In this document: piece after piece, positions 42,590 to 49,599 of the stretch
Layout of the letters: every line of letters starts with the position of its first letter
Position numbering within the stretch: position 1 is the stretch's first letter
NCBI RefSeq assembly: GCF_000472865.1
Contig: NZ_AXAP01000017.1
Location: 58,318-122,317 of the forward strand
Origin: Bradyrhizobium elkanii WSM2783
GTDB lineage: Bacteria > Pseudomonadota > Alphaproteobacteria > Rhizobiales > Xanthobacteraceae
Length of the DNA: 64,000 nucleotides
Reading direction: 5' to 3'
Translations under genes and position numbers: made by a program
Notes under the pieces: model-generated
Databases searched by the model: none
The model's input: the letters and a program-made list of their open reading frames with translations, nothing else
Told to the model about the DNA's origin: nothing

Positions 42590-44118
42590 TCATCGGCGAG
42601 GCACCCCCGCCAAGTGGCGCTTTCGGCGTCGACGCCGTCGCCATGACGATGCGGTTCGGCGATTTCCTGGCGCTCGACAATGTCGAATTGAAGGTGCGTC
42701 CCGGCTCCTTCCATGCGCTGCTCGGCGAGAACGGTGCCGGCAAGAGCACGCTGGTGAAGTGCATCATGGGCTATTACCACGCCACCCAGGGCGACATCCT
42801 GATCGGCGGGCGTGAGCAGAAGATCGGCAACCCGAAGGACGCGCACGCGTTCGGGCTCGGCATGGTCTACCAGCATTTCACGCTAGTGCCGGCGATGACG
42901 GTCGCGGAGAACCTGGTGCTGGCGCGCGACGACGTCCCGGCCGTGGTGGACTGGAGCAGAGAGAAGAAGGAGCTCGAAGCGTTCCTGGCACGGATGCCAT
43001 TCAAGGTGCCGCTCAACGCCAAGGTCTCCGACATCTCGGCCGGCGAGCGGCAGAAGTGCGAGATCCTCAAGCAGCTTTACCTGAAGCGGCGCTTCCTGAT
43101 CCTGGACGAACCGACCTCGGTGCTGACGCCGGGCGAGGCCGACGAGGTCTTGGGCATGTTGCGCGCGATGGTCGTGGCCGGGGAATTGACCATCCTGATG
43201 ATCACGCACAAGTTCCGCGAGGTGATGGCCTTTGCCGACGAGGTGACCATCCTGCGCCGCGGGAAGCTCGCCGGCCAGGGCCGCGTCGCCGAACTCACGC
43301 CGGATGACATGGCGCGCACGATGATCGGCGCCGAGCAATTGACCGTGCAGCCAGCCCGCGTCGGCGAAATCGGCGAGGCGCGGCTCGAGCTCGACAGGCT
43401 CACCGCGCTCGACGATGCCGGCGCGGCCGCTGTCCGCAACGTCTCGCTCACGGTCCGTGGCGGCGAGATCGTGGGCATCGCCGGCGTCTCCGGCAACGGC
43501 CAGCGCCAGCTCGTCGAAGTCCTCGCCGGCCAGCGCGACGCCGAGAGCGGCGAAATCCGCATCCGCGGCGAGCGCTATTCGGCGACGCGCGAGGAGATGC
43601 GCCGGCACAAGATGTCGCTCTTGCCGGAAGAGCCGCTCAAGAACGCCTGTGTCGGTGGCATGAGCGTGGCCGACAACATCGCCCTCCGCGAATTCGACCG
43701 CGCGCCGTTCGCCAAGGGCGGCTGGTGGCTGAGCGGCGCGGCGTTTCGCAGGAACGCCGAACGCAAGATCGGCCTCTACAAGATCAAGACCCGCACGCCG
43801 GACACGCCGATTGCCGCGCTCTCGGGCGGCAACGTGCAGCGCGCGGTGCTGGCGCGCGAGCTCGGCGGCGAGGTCGAGGTGCTGATCGCGGCCAATCCCT
43901 GCTTCGGGCTCGATTTCGCCGCGGTGGCGCAGATCCATGCCGAGATCATGGCCGCCCGCAACCGCGGTGCGGCGGTGCTTCTGGTCAGCGAAGACCTTGA
44001 CGAGCTGCTCGAACTTTCCGACCGTCTGGTCGTGATGTTCCACGGTGAGTTCGTCCACGAGGCCCGCGCCAGCGAAGCCGATCTCACCGAGATCGGGCGG
44101 CACATGGCAGGACATTGA
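42586..44118 (+). CDS. BMP-type ABC transporter double ATP-binding protein
   Basis: 510 residues from a GTG at 42586 overlapping the hydrolase stop by 4 bp. First half: Walker A LLGENGAGKSTLVKC, signature ISAGERQKCEILKQL, Walker B FLILDEPTSVLTPGEAD. Second half: the degenerate P-loop GVSGNGQRQLVEVLAGQ and signature LSGGNVQRAVLAREL, with EVLIAANPCFGLDFAA in place of a canonical Walker B Asp-Glu. This asymmetry is normal for the RbsA/nucleoside class. Energises the permeases at 39842-41888. Confidence 0.92.
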   Translation: MIIGEAPPPSGAFGVDAVAMTMRFGDFLALDNVELKVRPGSFHALLGENGAGKSTLVKCIMGYYHATQGDILIGGREQKIGNPKDAHAFGLGMVYQHFTLVPAMTVAENLVLARDDVPAVVDWSREKKELEAFLARMPFKVPLNAKVSDISAGERQKCEILKQLYLKRRFLILDEPTSVLTPGEADEVLGMLRAMVVAGELTILMITHKFREVMAFADEVTILRRGKLAGQGRVAELTPDDMARTMIGAEQLTVQPARVGEIGEARLELDRLTALDDAGAAAVRNVSLTVRGGEIVGIAGVSGNGQRQLVEVLAGQRDAESGEIRIRGERYSATREEMRRHKMSLLPEEPLKNACVGGMSVADNIALREFDRAPFAKGGWWLSGAAFRRNAERKIGLYKIKTRTPDTPIAALSGGNVQRAVLARELGGEVEVLIAANPCFGLDFAAVAQIHAEIMAARNRGAAVLLVSEDLDELLELSDRLVVMFHGEFVHEARASEADLTEIGRHMAGH

Positions 44119-44618
44119 TGACGGATATTTCTGCGCTCACCCAGGACGAGGCTGACCTGCATTTCCTCCGGCGGTCCTTCGAGGTCGCCCGCCGCTCCGT
44201 CACCCACGGCAACCATCCGTTCGGCTCGGTGCTGGTCGATCGCGACCGCACCGTGCTGATGGAGATGGAGAACGGCTATATGCCATCCCGTGACGGCACC
44301 GCGCATGCAGAGCGCCTGCTCTCGACCAAGGCCTGCACGAGCTCGCCGCCTGAGGTCCTCAAGCACGCCACGCTCTATTCGTCCGCGGAGCCCTGCGCGA
44401 TGTGCTCCGGCGCGATCTACTGGGCCGGCATCGGCCGCCTGGTCTATGCGTTAAGCGAACATCGCCTGCGCGAGATCACCGGCAACCATCCGGAGAACCC
44501 GACGCTCGACCTGCCCTGCCGTGAAGTGTTCCGCACCGGGCAGCGACCGACCGACGTCGTGGGGCCGCTGATCGAGGATGAGGCTGCCGAGCTCCACGCC
44601 GGCCTCTGGCAGAAATAG
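44118..44618 (+). CDS. CDA-fold nucleoside/nucleobase deaminase (guanine deaminase-like)
   Basis: 166 residues from the ATG at 44118, which shares one base with the ATPase stop (TGATG); an in-frame TTG at 44115 is also possible. Zinc-deaminase motifs: TAHAERLLST (H63 ligand, E65 proton shuttle) and SAEPCAMCSGAIYWAGIGRL (C93, C96). The PCAMCSGAIYWA form resembles guanine deaminase and TadA-type enzymes rather than cytidine deaminase. Last gene of the BMP transporter operon, so it probably deaminates the imported base (guanine to xanthine is the simplest fit with the oxidative genes nearby). Confidence 0.85.
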   Translation: MTDISALTQDEADLHFLRRSFEVARRSVTHGNHPFGSVLVDRDRTVLMEMENGYMPSRDGTAHAERLLSTKACTSSPPEVLKHATLYSSAEPCAMCSGAIYWAGIGRLVYALSEHRLREITGNHPENPTLDLPCREVFRTGQRPTDVVGPLIEDEAAELHAGLWQK

Positions 44619-44673
44619 CGCGAAGAACTGCCACCTCTGACCTGGGCTGCGTCCCATCAACGCGCGTCTGAGA

Positions 44674-44705
44674 AAAAAATGGCGCCGCGGGTTCATCGCG
44701 GCGCC
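44674..44705 (-). terminator. Rho-independent terminator of the outer-membrane protein gene
   Basis: On the minus strand GGCGCCGCG, 7-nt loop, CGCGGCGCC is followed by ATTTTTTTC. It ends the gene whose stop is at 44735. Confidence 0.85.
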
Positions 44706-44734
44706 CAGTTCACCTGGAGAACGGGTCAGGTTGG

Positions 44735-45862
44735 TTAGAACTTCACGGTGATACCGCCATAGACCGTCGACTCGGTGCAGCTATTGGTGCTGACCGTCAC
44801 GCCGGCTGCGTTAGTGAGGGTGCAGACGCCGGGAGCAGCGTTGTGGTCGAGGCCGAACTTGTTCTGCCAGTAGCGGTAGGCAACCCAGAGGTCGACGAAG
44901 TGAGTGTACTTCGGTCCCCATACCGCCTTGCTGGCGTCGAAGGTCAGCCGGATCGGCTCGCTGTTGAACTCAACGGCGGTGCCGGTGCTGAACGGACCTG
45001 TGCCGAAGCCAACCAGCGGATTGTTCTGGTCACCCTTCTTGCCGTACCAGGCAGCGCGGCCGCTGATCGACCAGAACTGCATGTTCTCCGGCAGGAAGCC
45101 GAGGTCCATATAGTAGTTGGTTTCGACCGCCCAGGTCGGATTGAAGCTGGTGTTGCCGTCCGGAAGACAGGTGGCGCCGGGGGCCGGATACGGAATGCCG
45201 GGACCGAACAATCCGCACTGGTTGAAGGCGTTGTGGTTGGAAAACTCCCAGGACGCCAACGGCGACACGTTGAAATAGCCCTTATAAGGCAGCGCGAATT
45301 CGAACTGCAGACCGGCGACGACCTGTCGCTTGGCCGGGGCGAGGAAGTTGTTCTCGCTGTTGGCGTCCATACCGACTTCGAAGGAGACGTTGGTGAGCGG
45401 TCCGACGTTGAAGGCCTTGGTGTTGAAGATCTGGTTGAAGCCGAAGGTCGAGCGGAACAGACCGTAGATTTCGGTGGCGCCGGCGCAATTGCCGGGCGCG
45501 CCAGTGATCAGCACGCCGGCATTGGAGCACGGCGAGGCCGGATCGTTTTGACCCGACTTGAACATCGAGATCGTGAAGAAGTTGGTGCCGTAGGTCCAGA
45601 TGTCGAAATGGGTGAACGAATAGACCTGCTTGGCGGTCGTGCCATTGATTGAGCCGTCCGGCCGAATCGAGAATACACCGGGATCGGTGCCCTTGGGCAT
45701 CCAGGAGAAGGTTACGCGGTTATCGACCAGCAGAAAGAACGGCAATTCAGGCGCGGGCTTCGGCGCTTTGACTGCCAAGTCGGCCGCACTGGCGAAGCCG
45801 GCGGGCGCAAGGGTGGCCAGTGACAGTGCCGCGGCTACCAGAGTTCGGCGAAGACTGAACAT
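44735..45862 (-). CDS. Outer-membrane channel protein, Tsx/OmpW-like beta barrel
   Basis: 375 residues from the ATG at 45862 (MFSLRRTLVAAALSLATLAP, cleaved after AGFASA). After a short Ala/Pro/Lys segment (VKAPKPAPELP), alternating beta-strand sequence runs to the C-terminal GGITVKF, ending in Phe as outer-membrane barrels do. YSFTHFDIWTYGTNFFTISMFKSGQN and FWSISGRAAWYGKKGD resemble nucleoside-specific Tsx-type channels (FxHFDxWxYGxN). Directly downstream of the BMP operon, convergent. A role in letting nucleosides or bases across the outer membrane fits the locus. Two Cys pairs near the C-terminus (GVCTLTNAAGVTVSTNSC) may form a loop disulfide. Confidence 0.75.
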   Translation of the reverse strand: MFSLRRTLVAAALSLATLAPAGFASAADLAVKAPKPAPELPFFLLVDNRVTFSWMPKGTDPGVFSIRPDGSINGTTAKQVYSFTHFDIWTYGTNFFTISMFKSGQNDPASPCSNAGVLITGAPGNCAGATEIYGLFRSTFGFNQIFNTKAFNVGPLTNVSFEVGMDANSENNFLAPAKRQVVAGLQFEFALPYKGYFNVSPLASWEFSNHNAFNQCGLFGPGIPYPAPGATCLPDGNTSFNPTWAVETNYYMDLGFLPENMQFWSISGRAAWYGKKGDQNNPLVGFGTGPFSTGTAVEFNSEPIRLTFDASKAVWGPKYTHFVDLWVAYRYWQNKFGLDHNAAPGVCTLTNAAGVTVSTNSCTESTVYGGITVKF

Positions 45863-47275
45863 ATTTGTATGTACCCCCAAAGTTGACGTGCGAAAGTTCG
45901 AGGCCCTTCGCAACGACCCTTGCGCCGTTCCCCCGAAGTGAGAAGCCTCAAGTTTTTCCACTGCGTGCTGCAAGTTTCGGCACGTAACGACTGCAACGTC
46001 AGTGTTTTAAGGAGTGGCCAGCGGCGAGGCGAAAACCCACAAGCAACCTCCGCGCGTGGCGCGCATTTTCCGCTTTTGCCTATTTCTATTGGTTTTCTGC
46101 GACGTTTGAGCGCAGCGTCTTGCGACGCTGCACGATCACCACGCGTCATCGTACGCAGTCGAAACTTCGCTGCTCAACTTTTTGTCAGCACTGCTTGGAC
46201 GGACTCGAATTGTCTCGACCGTCGTAAATATGCAACAGGCGATGGAATGCAGTCGTTGCGAAGCCGAAGTGGCTCGCATCGTTCTCAGTGTCGTCCCCGC
46301 GAAACGCGGGGCCCATAACCACAGGGAGGTGTTGTGGCAAGAGCAAGCAGTTGTAGCGGAGCACACAACAAGGCCTGTGGTTATGTGTCCCGGGACGATG
46401 GGGATAGATCTGATTCAAATTTCAAACAGCGGCCGCGTAGGATGGGTAGAGCGAACCGAAACCCGTCGCGATGGAGCAAGCGGCACCAATGATGGGTTTC
46501 GCTTCGCTCTACCCATCCTGCGTCGGATTCAAACGGCGGATGTGAGTCCGCATTCTCGCGGCGCGTTACGCCCGAGCTTTGCGTCTTGTTCCACCCTCCT
46601 CGAGATCAGAGGGCGCAGGGAAAGCCGGGTGCTGGTTGCACCCGTGGGTCCCGTGCAACAAAAAGCACGGGGGTAGGACCACAGGTTCAACCGAAGCATT
46701 CCGGCCTTCCCTGCGCAGTGGTTTTAACGGTTTCCTTCGCGCTCTCCCCGGTGACCGGGCTTTTTTGCCACCGTCACCCGCGGCAGCTCTTGCTGCTCGC
46801 GAGCTTAGCGCCAGCGTCGGGGCGCCAGGACCACACGACTTCGCCGTCCACGGATAGCTGCGTTCGTCTGTCGCAGCACCCGCGTCCACCGCATCTCACC
46901 GCAACGTTCGTGACGATCGCGAGCCGCCCCTCTCTCGGGTGAGACGCGCGGAGTTAAATCACTGATTTGCCCGACGGCGAAAGCGGAATGTTTTTCGCGC
47001 GAGGGCTGGACGGGGCAAATCACATTGATTGGCTTAAGGAAAATCGCACGAATGATATGACGCCGTCATGCCTGGCAAAAGCGCGAAGCGTGTCTTCGCA
47101 GATGTCCCGGGCATCCACGTCCTTTGCCTCCGTGCACGGGAGAGACGTGGATGGCCGGGCCAAGCCCGGCCATGACGGAGGAGAGGATTGCGCGAATGCG
47201 TCCCCCTGTCATTCCGGGGCGTCCGAAGGACGAGCTTCGCGCGCCCCGGAATGACGGAGAGAGCCGGCTGCGATC
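45863..47275. repeat. Repeat-rich intergenic region with several dispersed elements
   Basis: 1.4 kb with no convincing gene. Elements seen: 46291-46400, an inverted repeat pairing GCCCATAACCACAGGG with CCTGTGGTTATG; 46410-46451, reverse complement of the 3340-3380 element; 46435-46522, arms built on GTAGGATGGGTAGAGCG; about 46553-46945, a block that encodes overlapping spurious frames in both strands and resembles sequence widely misannotated as hypothetical proteins in Bradyrhizobium (from memory); 47149-47182, GGCCGGGC/GCCCGGCC hairpin; 47208-47257, GTCATTCCGGGGC palindrome. The first 300 bp may hold the promoter of the outer-membrane protein. Confidence 0.65.
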
Positions 47276-48625
47276 TCAACCCGCCTGCATCGCGTGGGCG
47301 GCGGCGGTGTGGCGGCGGATCAGGTCGGTGACATCGAGACCGGGGATGGCGCCGTCGATCACAGCCCAGTTGCCACCGACCATCACGCGGTCGGCGCGGT
47401 GTGCGCCGCACAGCACCAGCGCGGCGAGCGGGTCGCCATGGCCGGAGAAGCGGAGTTCGTCGAGCTTGAACAGAGCGAGATCGGCGGCCTTGCCGACGGC
47501 GATCTCACCAAGCTCAGGACGGCCGACGCAGGCGGCGGAGCCTTTGGTGGCCCAGCGCAGCGCGTCCTTGTGGCTGACGCGATCGACACCATAGCGCGCC
47601 CGCTGCACCAGGAAGGCCGCGCGCACCTCCTGCATCAGATTGGAGCCGTCGTTGGAAGCCGAGCCGTCGACGCCAAGGCCAATTCCGACGCCGGCCTCCT
47701 CCATCTCGCAGACCGGGCAGCAGCCTGACGCCAGCACCTGATTGCTGCAGGCGCAATGGCTGATGCTGGTCCCCGCCTTGCTCAGTCGCTTCATTTCGCC
47801 GGCGTTGAAGTGGATGCCGTGTGCGAGCCAGGTGCGCCTATTGAGCCAGCCGCATTGCTCGAGATAATCGAGCGGCCGGCAGCGATGCATCTGTTCACAG
47901 AACCGGTTCTCGTCCTCGGTCTCGGCGAGATGAGTGTGCAGGCGCACATCGAGCTTGTCGGCGAGCTCTGCGGTCTTCTGCATTAGCGAGGTCGTCACCG
48001 AGAACGGCGAGCATGGCGCGAGCGCGATCTGCACCATCGCATCCTCGCCGCGTTCGTGATGCTTTGCGACCACGCGCGCGCTGTCGGCCAGAATAATATC
48101 CTCATCCTGCACGACGCTATCGGGCGGCAGGCCGCCGTCGCGCACCGACAGATTCATCGAGCCGCGCGTCAGCAGCACGCGCAAGCCGAGCCGTTTTGCG
48201 ACGGCCACCTCGATATCGACGGCTTCCTCGAGCCCGGCGGGAAACACATAGTGGTGATCGGTCGTCGTGGTGCAGCCCGACAGCAGCAGTTCCGACATTG
48301 CAACGGTAACACCGAGCTGAAGCGATTCCGGCGTCAGCTTCGCCCACACCGGATAAAGCGCCTTGAGCCAGGGGAACAGCTCGCGATCGAGTGCGGCCGG
48401 AAGTGCCCTCGTGAGCGTCTGGTAGAAGTGATGATGAGTATTGATCAATCCCGGCAGGACAACGTGTTCGCCTGCGTCGAACACCAGCGGCGAAATGGCG
48501 GTCGGCTCCTTGCCGCGGCCGACCAATTCGACGATCTTGCCACCCTGAACCACGACGCCGCGTTCGGCGCCTTCGGCTAAGATGGATAGCGGATCCTTGA
48601 TCCAGGTCGGCTGCGTTTGGTCCAT
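47276..48625 (-). CDS. 8-oxoguanine deaminase (amidohydrolase family)
   Basis: 449 residues. Amidohydrolase core: metal motif LINTHHHFYQTLTRALPA (H64, H66), SGCTTTTDHHYVFP, RLHTHLAETEDENRFC, WLAHGIHFNAGEMKRL and the Asp in GLGVDGSASNDGSNL. The NTHHHFYQTLTRA segment with CACSNQVLASGCCPVCEM is distinctive for the Pa0142-type 8-oxoguanine deaminases, which convert 8-oxoguanine to urate plus ammonia. Urate is then handled by uricase 4 kb downstream. Divergent from the molybdoenzyme operon, with back-to-back sigma-54-type promoters between. Confidence 0.88.
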   Translation of the reverse strand: MDQTQPTWIKDPLSILAEGAERGVVVQGGKIVELVGRGKEPTAISPLVFDAGEHVVLPGLINTHHHFYQTLTRALPAALDRELFPWLKALYPVWAKLTPESLQLGVTVAMSELLLSGCTTTTDHHYVFPAGLEEAVDIEVAVAKRLGLRVLLTRGSMNLSVRDGGLPPDSVVQDEDIILADSARVVAKHHERGEDAMVQIALAPCSPFSVTTSLMQKTAELADKLDVRLHTHLAETEDENRFCEQMHRCRPLDYLEQCGWLNRRTWLAHGIHFNAGEMKRLSKAGTSISHCACSNQVLASGCCPVCEMEEAGVGIGLGVDGSASNDGSNLMQEVRAAFLVQRARYGVDRVSHKDALRWATKGSAACVGRPELGEIAVGKAADLALFKLDELRFSGHGDPLAALVLCGAHRADRVMVGGNWAVIDGAIPGLDVTDLIRRHTAAAHAMQAG

Positions 48626-48666
48626 GATCCCACCATCTATCGAGAAGCACCGGCATTTGGCTTCAA

Positions 48667-48683
48667 TGCAAGGACCGTCCCAA
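48667..48683 (-). promoter_or_regulatory. Sigma-54 promoter of 8-oxoguanine deaminase
   Basis: Minus strand TTGGGACGGTCCTTGCA: TGG, ACG, four bases, TTGCA with exact GG-to-GC spacing; one mismatch (C to G) in TGGCACG. About 30 bp of leader to the ATG at 48625. Confidence 0.7.
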
Positions 48684-48696
48684 TTGTGGCCAACGA

Positions 48697-48713
48697 TTGG
48701 CGCCGGTCTTGCA
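48697..48713 (+). promoter_or_regulatory. Sigma-54 promoter of the molybdoenzyme operon
   Basis: TTGGCGCCGGTCTTGCA: GG and TTGCA at exact spacing, two mismatches in TGGCACG. Its upstream edge is 13 bp from the divergent promoter at 48667-48683. Confidence 0.65.
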
Positions 48714-48777
48714 ACGCTTCTTAAGTGAGCAAGACTCTTAAGCTAGGATGCATCCTGTTGAAAGCGTCGGCGTATCG

Positions 48778-49599
48778 ATGGACTTGAACACGATTACGGA
48801 AGTCGCCCATCCGAAATCCCGGGCGCAACTGCCTGTTTGGACAGCAGGCGATGCTTGGCTGGCGGGCGGCACGTGGCTGTTCTCGGAGCCGCAGGCGCAC
48901 TTAAGGCGGCTGATCGATCTCACCGACCTGAAATGGCCGGCGCTGACGATCGGCAACAGCGACTTCACCATCGCCGCCACCTGCACGGTGGCGCAACTCG
49001 ACGGCTTTGCCTGCCCGCCGGACTGGATCGCCGCACCGCTGATCAACCAGTGCTGCCGTTCGTTCCTCGCCTCCTTCAAGATCTGGAAGACCGCAACCGT
49101 CGGCGGCAATATCTGCATGTCGCTGCCGGCGGGCCCGATGATCTCGCTGACGTCGGCGCTCGACGGCATCGCCACGATCTGGCAGGCCGATGGCGGCGAG
49201 CGGAAGACTCCCGTCATGGAGTTCGTCACCGGCAATCAGCAGAACCTGCTGCGGCCCGGCGACCTGCTGCGGCAGATCGATATTCCGCTCGCGGCGCTGC
49301 GGCGACGGTCGGCGTTTCGCCAGATCTCACTGACGCCGGTCGGCCGCTCGGCGGCGCTCCTGATCGGAAGCATCGACAGCGAGGATGGCTTTGCGCTGAC
49401 CGTGACCGCCTCGACGATACGGCCGATCAGGCTTTCCTTTGTCACCATCCCGGAGCAGGAGGAATTGCGCGAGACGATCCTGCAGCGCATCCCGGACAAT
49501 CTGTATCACACCGACATCCACGGCAAACCGATCTGGCGCAAGCACATGACGCTGCGGCTCGCGGAAGAGATCCGCGCTGAACTCAGGGCGCAGCCATGA
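48778..49599 (+). CDS. FAD-binding subunit of a xanthine dehydrogenase-family molybdenum hydroxylase
   Basis: 273 residues from the ATG at 48778; an in-frame ATG at 48748 would add ten residues and cannot be excluded. FAD_binding_5 features: AGDAWLAGGTWLFSEPQAHLRRLIDL, then the diphosphate-contacting SFKIWKTATVGGNICMSLPAGPMISLTSAL, and a CO_deh_flav_C-like tail. A GG(T/S) loop close to the N-terminus and TVGGN are the FAD signatures. Overlaps the FeS/Mo subunit by 4 bp (ATGA), so the two form one enzyme. Confidence 0.88.
   Translation: MDLNTITEVAHPKSRAQLPVWTAGDAWLAGGTWLFSEPQAHLRRLIDLTDLKWPALTIGNSDFTIAATCTVAQLDGFACPPDWIAAPLINQCCRSFLASFKIWKTATVGGNICMSLPAGPMISLTSALDGIATIWQADGGERKTPVMEFVTGNQQNLLRPGDLLRQIDIPLAALRRRSAFRQISLTPVGRSAALLIGSIDSEDGFALTVTASTIRPIRLSFVTIPEQEELRETILQRIPDNLYHTDIHGKPIWRKHMTLRLAEEIRAELRAQP

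Noticed and set aside
46553..46945. Overlapping open frames on both strands in the 46.6-47.0 kb block
   Set aside because: No ribosome-binding sites, frames in several phases, composition of a known type of non-coding repeat; treated as repeat.
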